Assembly: GCF_002283365.1 (NCBI RefSeq)
Contig: NZ_MQWD01000001.1
Coordinates: 3,360,255-3,421,930 of the forward strand
Reading direction: 5' to 3'
DNA from: Rubrivirga marina
Lineage (GTDB): Bacteria > Bacteroidota > Rhodothermia > Rhodothermales > Rubricoccaceae
DNA: 61,676 bases
Part shown: positions 41,472 to 49,818 of the stretch, in pieces
Layout of the letters: each line of letters opens with the position of its first letter
How positions within the stretch are numbered: the first letter of the stretch is position 1
Notes under the pieces: model-generated
The model's database searches: none
What the model was told of the DNA's origin: nothing
The model's input: only the letters and a program-made list of their open reading frames with translations
Position numbers and translations under genes: made by a program

Positions 41472-42806
41472 CTAGGTGGTCGGGTTGTCGCTCTCGGGGA
41501 TCGGGAAGCGGTCGAAGACGTCGTCGTTGGCGCGGTCGATGGGGAGCGTCCCGAGGCGGCCGTACCGGCGGAGATCGATCCAGCGGTGGCCCTCCGCGAA
41601 CAACTCGTAGCGCCGCTGGCGGAGCACCTCGTCGACGAGCGCGTCCGTGCCCGTGCCCCCGCTGTAGGGAGCGAGGCCGGCCGCAGTGCGGATCACGTCG
41701 AGGGCCGCGACGGCCGGTCCCGTGTTGCCCAGCTGCGCGTTCGCCTCGGCCCGCAGCAGGAGGAGCTCCGCATTCCGGACGATCGGGATGGGCGTCGTCG
41801 GCGAGTCGTACACGTCCACGTCGTAGCTCGACGTCAAGCCGTCGAACGTCCGCGACGCCGTCCGCTCCGCCACCTTCGCGATCCGGTCGTCGCCGTCGGC
41901 GATGTCGGTCACGAATGTCGGGTGCGCGAGGACGCCGTCGCCGCCCCCGTCGAGCGGGAAGAAGAACGGGTTCGTGATGTCGCCCGCGCTCGTCGAGAAC
42001 GTGTGGTACGCCCCGATCGTGAGCGGCCGAGACGCGTCGACGAACGAGTCGTCGAGGGCGTCGAGCACGCCGCCCCAGTCCTCCCGGTAGGCGTCGACGC
42101 GGGCCGCGAGGGCCCGGTTCACCTGGAGGTAGCCGTCCACCGAGTTCGGGATGCCCTGCCCGATCGACACGTCGAAGAAGAACGACGATCCCGCCTCGAG
42201 GTCGTCCGCGGCGTCGTCGAAGAGGGCCGCGATCCGGTCGAGCGACTCGTCGTAGCCCACGATGGGGCCGGCCTCGTCGGCGCCGGGCTCGATAAAGCGG
42301 ATCCCGTTCTCGTAGGTCAGGTTGAGGTTGAGGAGGTACTGGTACGCGATCCACGTCTTGGCGAACCCGCGGGCCGCCGACTTCTCGGCGGCCGACAGCG
42401 TCTCGTTCGCCTCGAGCGCGACGAGCATCGTGTTGGCGTTTCGGATCACGGTGTACCGCGAGGCCCACGGCGTCGTGATGTAGAACGTGTTGTTGTCGAG
42501 CGTCGACTGCGCGAAGCCGAGGAGGTCCTGCGTGAACCGGGGGTCCGACGGGCTGACCCGCCAGTACTCGCGGCCGAGCACGCCGACGTCGACGAGGTAC
42601 GTCCCGAGGCCGAGCCGGGACGACGCCTCGACGCCGACGGCCACGTTCGCCAGGGCCGCCTCGGTCGGGTTATCGATGATGTCGTCGAGCGCGGGCCCGT
42701 TCGGGTTCGGCCGGTCGTCGAGGCCGACGAGGTCGCACCCGGCGAGGCTCGGCGCCAGGAGCCCGAGGGCGACGGCCAGGGCCGCCGTACGAAGAGAGAG
42801 AGTCAT
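41472..42806 (-). CDS. SusD/RagB-family outer-membrane lipoprotein
   Basis: A 444-residue surface lipoprotein that caps a SusC transporter and binds the incoming nutrient. Lipobox SLAGC (Cys24) after the leader. Typical SusD pieces are the TPR-like helices (VIRNANTMLVALEANETLSA; ARGFAKTWIAYQYLLNLNLT), NRALAARVDAYREDWGGVLD, and the C-terminal PIPIVRNAELLLLRAEANAQ and QRRYELFAEGHRWIDLRRYG. The start at 42806 is preferred over one 11 codons upstream because it gives a shorter leader. It follows susC by 38 bp. Substrate unknown; no glycoside hydrolase is nearby. Confidence 0.93.
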   Translation of the reverse strand: MTLSLRTAALAVALGLLAPSLAGCDLVGLDDRPNPNGPALDDIIDNPTEAALANVAVGVEASSRLGLGTYLVDVGVLGREYWRVSPSDPRFTQDLLGFAQSTLDNNTFYITTPWASRYTVIRNANTMLVALEANETLSAAEKSAARGFAKTWIAYQYLLNLNLTYENGIRFIEPGADEAGPIVGYDESLDRIAALFDDAADDLEAGSSFFFDVSIGQGIPNSVDGYLQVNRALAARVDAYREDWGGVLDALDDSFVDASRPLTIGAYHTFSTSAGDITNPFFFPLDGGGDGVLAHPTFVTDIADGDDRIAKVAERTASRTFDGLTSSYDVDVYDSPTTPIPIVRNAELLLLRAEANAQLGNTGPAVAALDVIRTAAGLAPYSGGTGTDALVDEVLRQRRYELFAEGHRWIDLRRYGRLGTLPIDRANDDVFDRFPIPESDNPTT

Positions 42807-42844
42807 CGGAGGGAAGGGCGTTCGGAGAGAGGGCAGCATGGGGG

Positions 42845-45800
42845 CTAGAGGCCGAGGTTGACGTGGAAGTACACGTTCCGCGACGACGGGAACGGCGCCA
42901 CCTCGACCCCCGACGCGACCGGCTGGTTGCCGAAGTTGCTGACCTCCGGGTCGTAGCTCTTGTAGGGCGTGATCGTGAACAGATTCGTGGCCGAGATGCC
43001 CAGCCGGAGGCTCTGGAGCGCGCCGCCCAGCGGGCCGAAGAACTGGGGCGCCACGTCGTAGTCGAGCCGGACCTCGCGGAGACGGAAGTACGAGGCGTCC
43101 TGAACGAACGGCCGCGCGCTCGACCCGAACTGGAGCAGCCGCTGCAGGCCGTCCGGCGTTCCGTCGCCATCGGCGTCGTCGTCGTAGTCCGGGCTCGTGC
43201 CCGACAGGTCGCCGAGCAACTCGCTCAGGTTGATGATGTCGCCGCCCTGCTTCCAGTGGGCGAACGCGGTGAAGCGAAGGCGCCGCGCGATCGTGACGTC
43301 GTTGAAGAACGACATCTGGAAGTCCGGCGAGACGTCGCCGAGTTGGACGACCTCGCCGCCGTCGATGCCGACGATCTGGGTCGGGCTCTCGCCCTCCTCG
43401 ATCCGGATGGAGCCGAGCCCGGTCCCGAACCCGCCGCCGGCCGCCTGGAACGGCGGGACGTTGAGCTCGGTGACCTCGGCCTGGTTGGCCCAGAAGCTGG
43501 TCCGCGAGATCCACCGGACGCTCGGGCCGTCGACGGGGATCAGGCTCAGGCCGAGCTCGATCCCGTTGTTCTGAAGCTGGCCGCCGTTGAACGTCTCGAC
43601 CGTGAACCCGGATGAGAGCGGGACCTGCCGCGTGAGGAGGAGGTCGTCGACCGTCTTGGCGTAGACCGTCCCCTCGAAGTTGACGCGCCCGTCGAGGAGC
43701 GTGAGGTCGAGGCCGGCCTCGATCTCGCTCGCCCGCTCGGGCACGACGTCGGCCAGGCCGCGCTGGCCGCCGATCGACAGGCCGATGTTGCCGCCGACGG
43801 CGAGCGTCCCGTAGGTCGTGAACTTGGCCCCGAACGGCGCCGTGTTGCCCGTCTGGCCGAACGCCGCGCGGAGTTTGAAGAGGTCCACGGGTCCGCCCTC
43901 GAACAGCCCGAGGTTGGTCAGGTTGACGGCGAGGCCCGCCTTCGGGTAGGCGTAGAACGTGTCCACGTCCCCGTTGGCCGACGACTGCTCGGCCCGGACG
44001 CCGAGCGTGCCGATGATCGCGTCGTTCCAGTTGACCTCCTCCTGCGCGAACACGGCCCGGTCGTTCTGGAACAGGCGGCCCTGGTTCGTCTGGAGCGCCG
44101 CGGCTTGGTCGAGGTTCTGCTGGTTCGGGATCAGCCCCTGCGCCACGCTCGACACGTTGTTGAAGTCCTGGTCGAACGCCGTGAACCCGAGCTGCGTCGT
44201 GAACGACAGGCTCCGCCCCTCCGGCGCGTAGCCGTGGACCGCGAGGGCCTGGAGGTTCGTGTTGAGGTTCGTCGTCCGGCCCAGGATCGACGTCCCGGGG
44301 AGCCCGTCGTCGTCCTCGAACTGGAGCTCGACCGGGAACAGGTTGACCTGGTCGAGCGCGTAGTAGTCCACGCCGCCGGTCCCGACGAGCTGGAGCGACT
44401 GGGTGTTCGTCGTGAAGAGGTTGACCGTGAGCTGGCCGGAGCCGAGGAACCGGTTGTTCTCCTCCTCGATCGTTGAGAGGTCGCGGGTCTGGAGGAAGTT
44501 GGACGAGTTGAACGGGTTGTCCGGGTACACCCCGTTCGCGTCCGGGAAGAGGTTGACGAAGTTGGGCGTGGCCAGGAGCCCGATCCCGTAGGTGGTACCC
44601 GAGTTGTCGTTGCCGGTGATGCCGCGGCGGGCGACCGACCGGATGTAGTTGGCGTTGGCGTCGACCGAGAACACGTTGCTCAGCCGGTGCGTCAGGTTCA
44701 CGCGGCCGGACTGCTTCTCGTAGCCGGTCTGCTCGATGATCCCCTCGTCGTCCTTGACGATGCCCGAGACGAAGAACTGCGTCCGGTCGTTGCCGCCGGA
44801 GACCGAGAGGTCGGACGTGAGGAGCAGCCCCTCGTTGCCGTAGAGCGCCTCTTCGTAGTCGTAGAACCCGGCGGCCTCGCCGGCCCGGTAGAGCTGGCGG
44901 ATCTGCTCGACGCTCGCGTTGTACTGCGCGATCTCCTCCGGCGTCGCGTCGTCGTCCGGGGCGGTCGTGAACTGGTCGATCGCCGTGGCCTCCGTGAACT
45001 GCCGCGTCCCTAGCCGGCGGCCGATGCTCGTCATGCCGACCGACTGCGAGAACGACACGTCGGTCCGGCCCGAAGAGCCCCGCTTCGTGCGGATCACGAC
45101 GACCCCGTTGGCCGCGCGGGCGCCATAGATGGCCGCCGCGGACGGCCCCTTCAGGATCTCGATCGACTCGATGTCCTCGGGCGCGAGGTCCGCGATGCGG
45201 TTGGCCGGGTTGTCCTGGTTCGAGGCGTTCCCGCCGCCGGCCGCGGCCGTCACCGCGTTGATCCCGTTGGAGACGGCGTCGTTCGAGATGATCACGCCGT
45301 CGACCACGTAGAGCGGCTGGCTGTTGCCGTTGATCGTCGTGATCCCCCGCAGGCGGATGTTGATGCCGCCGCCCGGCGCACCGGAGTTCGAGTTGATCAC
45401 GGCGCCCGTGACCTTGCCGTTGAGCGCGCCGTCGAGCGTCTGCGGCGTCGAGACTTCGGCGAGTTCGCGGGCCGAGATCGTCTCGACCGAGTTGGCCGAG
45501 TTCGCGCGGCGGATCGTCGTGCCGAGCCCGGTCACGACCACTTCCTCCAGCCCGAGCAGGTCCGGTTCGAGCGCGATGTTGAGCGTCGTCTGCCCCTCGG
45601 GCACCTCGAGCTCTTGTGACCGATACCCGACGAACGAAACCGTCAGCGTGCGCTGGCCGGGCGGGAGCGCCAACTCGTACGCGCCGTCGGCGTCGGTTGT
45701 GGTCCCGATGTTGGAGGCCGCGACAAACACGGTCGCGCCGGGGATGCTGGCCCCCGTCTCCGCATCGGTCACGGTTCCACGGACGGTGCCCTGAGCGGCG

Positions 45801-45862
45801 GCGAGGGCCGGCAGAACGAACAAGGCGGCCAGCGTGGCGCGCCGAAGGGTAGAGAGGAGCAT
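42845..45862 (-). CDS. SusC/RagA-family TonB-linked outer-membrane protein
   Basis: A 1005-residue TonB-dependent transporter paired with SusD. Signal peptide 1-23 (MLLSTLRRATLAALFVLPAL); carboxypeptidase-regulatory-like domain ~25-105 (GTVTDAETGASIPGATVFVA); TonB box-like EEVVVTGLGT (~106-115); plug ~120-235 with the SusC signature QPLYVVDGVIISND and IESIEILKGPSAAAIYGARA; barrel to the C-terminus ending YFHVNLGL. No STN domain, so no sigma/FecR signalling. It is the first gene of the pair. A short DADGDGTPDG acidic loop lies near residue 905. Confidence 0.95.
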   Translation of the reverse strand: MLLSTLRRATLAALFVLPALAAAQGTVRGTVTDAETGASIPGATVFVAASNIGTTTDADGAYELALPPGQRTLTVSFVGYRSQELEVPEGQTTLNIALEPDLLGLEEVVVTGLGTTIRRANSANSVETISARELAEVSTPQTLDGALNGKVTGAVINSNSGAPGGGINIRLRGITTINGNSQPLYVVDGVIISNDAVSNGINAVTAAAGGGNASNQDNPANRIADLAPEDIESIEILKGPSAAAIYGARAANGVVVIRTKRGSSGRTDVSFSQSVGMTSIGRRLGTRQFTEATAIDQFTTAPDDDATPEEIAQYNASVEQIRQLYRAGEAAGFYDYEEALYGNEGLLLTSDLSVSGGNDRTQFFVSGIVKDDEGIIEQTGYEKQSGRVNLTHRLSNVFSVDANANYIRSVARRGITGNDNSGTTYGIGLLATPNFVNLFPDANGVYPDNPFNSSNFLQTRDLSTIEEENNRFLGSGQLTVNLFTTNTQSLQLVGTGGVDYYALDQVNLFPVELQFEDDDGLPGTSILGRTTNLNTNLQALAVHGYAPEGRSLSFTTQLGFTAFDQDFNNVSSVAQGLIPNQQNLDQAAALQTNQGRLFQNDRAVFAQEEVNWNDAIIGTLGVRAEQSSANGDVDTFYAYPKAGLAVNLTNLGLFEGGPVDLFKLRAAFGQTGNTAPFGAKFTTYGTLAVGGNIGLSIGGQRGLADVVPERASEIEAGLDLTLLDGRVNFEGTVYAKTVDDLLLTRQVPLSSGFTVETFNGGQLQNNGIELGLSLIPVDGPSVRWISRTSFWANQAEVTELNVPPFQAAGGGFGTGLGSIRIEEGESPTQIVGIDGGEVVQLGDVSPDFQMSFFNDVTIARRLRFTAFAHWKQGGDIINLSELLGDLSGTSPDYDDDADGDGTPDGLQRLLQFGSSARPFVQDASYFRLREVRLDYDVAPQFFGPLGGALQSLRLGISATNLFTITPYKSYDPEVSNFGNQPVASGVEVAPFPSSRNVYFHVNLGL

Positions 45863-46002
45863 GGAGGGGAGGCGGAGGGACGTCAGCGCCTGAACGTACT
45901 CCTCCCCTTCACATCTGGTCGGCTCGAACGACGATCGGTCCGGGTGCGCTTCCGAACCGTCGGAATCGTCCCCCAAACTGTTCGGCCATGGAGACGCGGA
46001 CC

Positions 46003-46019
46003 CCGGCGGGACTTGCCGG
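46003..46019 (-). terminator. Hairpin after first sodC gene
   Basis: CCGGC and GCCGG pair over a 7-base loop, about 22 bp past the first superoxide dismutase stop on the minus strand and upstream of susC. Short and without a T-run. Confidence 0.35.
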
Positions 46020-46040
46020 AGCCCCTGGAAACGCAATCCG

Positions 46041-46718
46041 TTACGGCATCCGCCCCTCGATCACGCCACAGCCGACCCGCGCGCCCGCGTCCCCGGCCGG
46101 GTCCGTCTCCAGATCATCGCGGCCCTGGTGGATCACGACCGCGTGGTCGGCCACGCTGTACTCCTCCGTCGGGAACGGCGACACGGCGACGACGATGTCC
46201 GCCGTGCCGTCGGGTTCGACCTCGAAGTTGCCGAAGTCGCCGAGGTGCTTGCTGTCGAGGTCTTCGGTCGGCGCGCCGTGGTCCATCGACCCGGCCGGGT
46301 CCCAGTGACCACCGGCCGCGCCTCCGGGCGTGCCGTCCTCGCCTGGCCCGCACGCTGCGTTCTCGTGCACGTGGACGGCGTGCGTCCCCGGCCGGAGACC
46401 GCTCAGGCTGAGCGCGAGAACGATGCCGCCATCGGATTCGCGGAACGAGACGGTGCCCTGGGCACTGGCGCCAGGAGCGGATGTCGGGCGGACGACGGCG
46501 GCGGCGTAGGCGCTGTCATCACTGTCGAAGATGTCCGTGACGGCGCCGTACGCAGCACCGGCCGCGTCCTCGACGGCGTCGGCGGCGCCTCGGGCCACGT
46601 CGACCGTCGCATCGGCGGCGTCTTCAGCGCCTTCGGCGGCCCGGTCGGTCGCGCGTTCAGTGGACTGGCACGCCGTCAGCCCGAGGAGGAAAACGGCGAC
46701 GAGGGAGAGGGTTCGCAT
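46041..46718 (-). CDS. sodC: Cu/Zn superoxide dismutase lipoprotein (copy 1)
   Basis: A periplasmic Cu/Zn enzyme that converts superoxide to hydrogen peroxide and oxygen. The 225-residue product has a lipobox LTAC (Cys17) and an unusual Ala/Asp-rich helical linker at ~20-60. The SOD fold follows with metal ligands His116 and His118 (HAVHVHENAAC), His138 (GGHWDP), His158 and Asp161 (KHLGD) and His197 (VVIHQGRDD), plus the disulphide Cys123 and the Cys of GARVGCGVI. It sits 72 bp after the second sodC gene on the same strand. Confidence 0.92.
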   Translation of the reverse strand: MRTLSLVAVFLLGLTACQSTERATDRAAEGAEDAADATVDVARGAADAVEDAAGAAYGAVTDIFDSDDSAYAAAVVRPTSAPGASAQGTVSFRESDGGIVLALSLSGLRPGTHAVHVHENAACGPGEDGTPGGAAGGHWDPAGSMDHGAPTEDLDSKHLGDFGNFEVEPDGTADIVVAVSPFPTEEYSVADHAVVIHQGRDDLETDPAGDAGARVGCGVIEGRMP

Positions 46719-46790
46719 GGGAGGTGGGGTGGGGTGAGAGGATGACTCTCACGCTCCATCTCCGCTCACAGATCGGCCCTTATACCCCGT

Positions 46791-47426
46791 TCAGGGTTCT
46801 ACCGACCCCGTGGGGACCGCCAGCGAATCGGGCAACGAGCCGACGGCCGCGGCCTCCTCGATCACGCCGCACCCGACGCGCGGGCCAGCGTCGCCGCTCG
46901 GCTGGCTCGTCAGGTCGTCCTCTCCGCCGTGGAGCAGCAGGGCCTTGCCGAGGATCGAGGTCGGCCCGTCGAAGGACAACACCGAATCGACGCGGACGCC
47001 GATGGCCCGGCCGCTCGCATCGGGCTCGACGTTGCCGAGATCGCCGGCGTGGCGTTGGGCCGGCGCGGCACTTGGGGCGCCGTGGGGACTGGCGAGCGGG
47101 TTGAAGTGTTCGCCCGCAGCACCGGCGGGGGTCCCGGTCGAGTCAGGTCCGCAGTCGCCGGTCTGGTGAACGTGGAAGCCGTGCAGGCCGGCCGAGAGCC
47201 CAGACAGGTTGTATCGGACCTCGACGGCGTCGCCGAGGTCGACGAACTCGACGGCGCCGACGACCCCAGACCCGTCCACCTCGGCGATCCGGGCGACGGC
47301 ACGGTCCGGGCCCGACGGCGACGGCGCCAGGGTCGTGTCGGCTCCAGCGCCGGACGTGTCGATGGGCTCCGGGGCGTCGGCACACGCCGCGAGGAGAATG
47401 GGGAGAGACAGGAGGAGAACGCGCAT
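46791..47426 (-). CDS. sodC: Cu/Zn superoxide dismutase lipoprotein (copy 2)
   Basis: A second 211-residue Cu/Zn superoxide dismutase. Lipobox LLAAC (Cys15), a Ser/Pro linker, then metal ligands His85 and His87 (HGFHVHQTGDC), His107 (GEHFNP), His115, His126 and Asp129 (RHAGDL) and His166 (LLLHGGEDDL), with the disulphide pair Cys92 and Cys186 (PRVGCGVI). It shares fold and ligands with copy 1 but little beyond, so the duplication is old or the genes came together. ATG start at 47426. It is the upstream member of the tandem pair. Confidence 0.92.
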   Translation of the reverse strand: MRVLLLSLPILLAACADAPEPIDTSGAGADTTLAPSPSGPDRAVARIAEVDGSGVVGAVEFVDLGDAVEVRYNLSGLSAGLHGFHVHQTGDCGPDSTGTPAGAAGEHFNPLASPHGAPSAAPAQRHAGDLGNVEPDASGRAIGVRVDSVLSFDGPTSILGKALLLHGGEDDLTSQPSGDAGPRVGCGVIEEAAAVGSLPDSLAVPTGSVEP

Positions 47427-47496
47427 GGATGAAGCGGGGGGGCCGGCGATCAACGCCACGCGGCGCCCCCAGTTCAGCCGGCCCTCGGATTCGAGC

Positions 47497-47853
47497 TCAA
47501 TCCAGCCCACGCTCCGCCCGCACCCTCCGGGTCAGCCCGGCCACCACGAGGTCGTACGAGTGGTCCACCAGCTCGCGCACGACGTCGCCCGGCACGTCCC
47601 CTCGCAGGCCGACCCCGTTCCAGTGCGTCTTGCTCATGTGGTACGCCGGCCCGACGGCCTCGTACAACTCGCGGAGCTCGAGCGCCCGCTCCGGGTCGCA
47701 CTTCAGCGCCACCGTCGGCGGCACGCGCTCGAGGCCGACGAGCGCGAACATCTTCCCCGCCACCTTGAACACGAGCGTGTCCTCGTCGAACGGGAAGCTC
47801 TCCGTCACGGCGGGCTTGGCGAGGCAGTGGTCGCGGAGCTGGTCGAGGTGCAT
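47497..47853 (-). CDS. MmcQ/YjbR family protein
   Basis: A 118-residue protein of the MmcQ/YjbR superfamily, a CyaY-like double-wing fold of uncertain function that may bind DNA. Signature pieces are LAKPAVTESFPFDEDTLVFK (~11-30), VAGKMFALVGLERVPPTVAL, KCDPERALELRELY and PAYHMSKTHWNGVGLRGDVP (~69-88), VRELVDHSYDLVVAGLTR. ATG start at 47853. A seven-copy GGGGACT array begins 4 bp upstream of the start, where a ribosome site would normally lie. Confidence 0.9.
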   Translation of the reverse strand: MHLDQLRDHCLAKPAVTESFPFDEDTLVFKVAGKMFALVGLERVPPTVALKCDPERALELRELYEAVGPAYHMSKTHWNGVGLRGDVPGDVVRELVDHSYDLVVAGLTRRVRAERGLD

Positions 47854-47856
47854 GGC

Positions 47857-47906
47857 GGGACTGGGGACTGGGGACTGGGGACTGGGGACTGGGGACTGGG
47901 GACTGG
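47857..47906 (+). repeat. STRR-like heptamer array (7 copies)
   Basis: GGGACT followed by six perfect GGGGACT units and GG, ending at GGAAGG. The opposite strand, which is the mRNA sense of the gene it precedes, reads CCCCAGT. Seven runs of three or four G separated by ACT meet the usual G-quadruplex pattern. The three-copy array at 8608 has the same unit, orientation and distance to a start codon. Confidence 0.95.
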
Positions 47907-47968
47907 AAGGTGCTCCGCGCCGCTGTCAGCCGCCAGTCAGTGCCCGGCCGATCGTCTGCCGGCCCCCT

Positions 47969-47988
47969 CCGCCTCGGCGCCGAGGCGG
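47969..47988. terminator. Perfect 20-bp palindrome downstream of trkH
   Basis: CCGCCTCGGC followed by its exact reverse complement. It lies 74 bp past the trkH stop on the minus strand, and is the best-preserved copy of the palindrome family. Confidence 0.65.
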
Positions 47989-48019
47989 GCGGGGTCAGTG
48001 GGGAGCGCAGCCTCTGCCC

Positions 48020-48046
48020 GGTTCCCATCTCCTCGTTCCCGATACC
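48020..48046 (-). repeat. G-rich degenerate heptamers after trkH
   Basis: Minus-strand words GGGAACG, AGGAGAT and GGGAACC, 7 bases apart, begin 16 bp past the trkH stop. They resemble the run at 6720-6747, which also follows a stop codon. Confidence 0.5.
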
Positions 48047-48061
48047 ACGAGTGCAGGCCCC

Positions 48062-49753
48062 CTATCGCTTCCAGAAGCCCGGCGTGAACAGGAGGAGCAC
48101 CGTGAAAATCTCCAGCCGGCCGGCCATCATCAGGACCGACAGGATCCACTTCCCGGCCGTCGGGACGTGCGTATAGTTCTCCGTCGGCCCCATCGCCCCG
48201 AACGCCGGGCCCACGTTGCCGACGCACGAGAACGTGGCCGAGAACGCGCTCCAGATGTCGAGCCCGAGGATGCCCATCAGGAGCGTCCCCAGCCCGATGA
48301 GCCCGACGTAGAAGACGATGAACGAGAGGACGTTGCGGAGGATGCCCTCCGGCACCACGCGGTGATCGAGCCGGATCGGGAGGATCGCCTGCGGGTGGAC
48401 GAGCTGGCGGAGTTCGCGGAACGAGTTCTTCAGGATGAGGAGCACGCGGACGACCTTCACGCCGCCGCCCGTCGAGCCCGCCATCCCGCCCACGAAGAAC
48501 AGGGCGAACAGGACGACGAGCGCGAGCGGCGGCCACACCTCGTAGTCGGCCGTCCCGAAGCCCGTCGTCGTGATGATGGCGGCGGCCTGGAAGGCCGCGT
48601 AGCGGAGCGAGTCCCAGAACGAGTCGTAGCGGACGACCGTCCGGCCGCGCTCCTCGCGCGACGCCAGCTCCGCGGCTTCCTGCGCCCCGCCCCCAATGTT
48701 CTCGCCGCCCACGCGGTCGGCCGACTCGGTCTCGACCTCCTCGAGGTCCGCGCCCTCGGCCGCCGCGTCCGCTTCCGCTTGGGCGGCCCCGACGGTCTGG
48801 TCGACGACGTCCTGCGTGACGACCTCGCCGTCGAGCGTGACCGGCGCCGGGAGCACGTCGCCCGTCGGCGTCCAGAGGACGAGGGTCAGGAGGAGGGTCG
48901 CGCCACCGAGGAACGCGAAGTAGACCTTCAGTTCCTCGTTGTTCGTGGCCGACCAGTCCTTGTGAAGGAGCCGGTAGTGGAGGACGAAGTTCATCCCGGC
49001 CAGCACCATGAACACGGTCACGACCCAGTCCACGTAGGCGCTCCCGTATTGCCCGACGCTCCCGTTCTCGGTCGAGAACCCGCCCGTCGCGAGCGTCGCC
49101 ATCGCGTGGTTGACGGCGTCGAAGAACGACATCGCCGGGAGCAGAAGGATCACCTGGATGGCCGTCAGCGCCACGTAGATGGCCCAGAGCCGCTTGGCCG
49201 TCTCCGAGACCCGCGGCGTGAGCTTGTCAGCCGACGGACCGGGGACCTCGGCCTTGAACAGCTGCATCCCCCCCACGCCGAGGAGCGGGAGCACGGCGAT
49301 CGTGAGCACGATGATGCCCATCCCGCCGAGCCAGTGCGTGAGGCTCCGCCAGAAGAGGAACGCGTTGGGGACGGCCTCGATCTGAGGCGTCGTCGCGCCG
49401 CCGAGGATCGTCGCCCCCGTCGTCGTGAAGCCGCTCATGACCTCGAAGAAGGCGTCGGCGTAGCTGTCGAGCACGCCGGTCATCGTCCACGGCAGCGCGC
49501 CCACGAGCGAGAGCACGAACCATGCGAGGGCCACGATCGCGAACCCCTCGCGCACACGGAGCTCCTCCTTCGGTCGGAACGCGAGCCACAGCCCGCCGCC
49601 CACGATCCCCGAGCCCGCGGCCGTCGCCGCGAACGCCCACCATTCGGGCTCGCCGTAGAGCAACCCGACCAGGGCCGGGACCACAAGCGCCACCCCGAGC
49701 GCCCCGAGCAGGACGCCCATGATGCCGGCAATGGCCTTCCAGTCGATGATCAC
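48062..49753 (-). CDS. trkH: TrkH-family potassium uptake channel subunit
   Basis: A 563-residue inner-membrane K+ translocator gated by TrkA. Four pore-loop repeats are visible with selectivity glycines: FFEVMSGFTTTGATILGG (~103-120), NHAMATLATGGFSTENGS (~217-234), AAAIITTTGFGTADYEVW (~385-402) and FSATFSCVGNVGPAFGAM (~512-529). TM helices alternate with these. An acidic insertion of about 75 residues (~307-380, e.g. GAAQAEADAAAEGADLEEVE) lies before the third pore loop and is not usual. GTG start at 49753. A long inverted repeat separates it from the upstream trkA. Confidence 0.94.
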   Translation of the reverse strand: MIIDWKAIAGIMGVLLGALGVALVVPALVGLLYGEPEWWAFAATAAGSGIVGGGLWLAFRPKEELRVREGFAIVALAWFVLSLVGALPWTMTGVLDSYADAFFEVMSGFTTTGATILGGATTPQIEAVPNAFLFWRSLTHWLGGMGIIVLTIAVLPLLGVGGMQLFKAEVPGPSADKLTPRVSETAKRLWAIYVALTAIQVILLLPAMSFFDAVNHAMATLATGGFSTENGSVGQYGSAYVDWVVTVFMVLAGMNFVLHYRLLHKDWSATNNEELKVYFAFLGGATLLLTLVLWTPTGDVLPAPVTLDGEVVTQDVVDQTVGAAQAEADAAAEGADLEEVETESADRVGGENIGGGAQEAAELASREERGRTVVRYDSFWDSLRYAAFQAAAIITTTGFGTADYEVWPPLALVVLFALFFVGGMAGSTGGGVKVVRVLLILKNSFRELRQLVHPQAILPIRLDHRVVPEGILRNVLSFIVFYVGLIGLGTLLMGILGLDIWSAFSATFSCVGNVGPAFGAMGPTENYTHVPTAGKWILSVLMMAGRLEIFTVLLLFTPGFWKR

Positions 49754-49754
49754 G

Positions 49755-49813
49755 AGGTCAGAGCTCGGGTTCGGAGTTCAGAGGACACGGAGGCAGAGCC
49801 CGAACTCTGACCT
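49755..49813 (-). repeat. Long inverted repeat in the trkA-trkH spacer
   Basis: AGGTCAGAGCTCGGG and CCCGAACTCTGACCT pair over 15 bp (one mismatch) around a 29-base loop, which itself contains TTCGGAGTTCAG. The repeat almost fills the spacer; its inner end is 2 bp from the trkH GTG. On the mRNA the stem would occlude the trkH start. It could attenuate transcription or set the TrkH:TrkA ratio. Confidence 0.7.
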
Positions 49814-49818
49814 CCGAA

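Noticed and set aside
47857-47906. CRISPR array
   Set aside because: The unit is 7 bp and contiguous with no spacers; no cas gene is in the window.
47429-49810. A 793-codon plus-strand frame across mmcQ and trkH
   Set aside because: It crosses two real genes and intergenic repeats, and its translation is charged low complexity.
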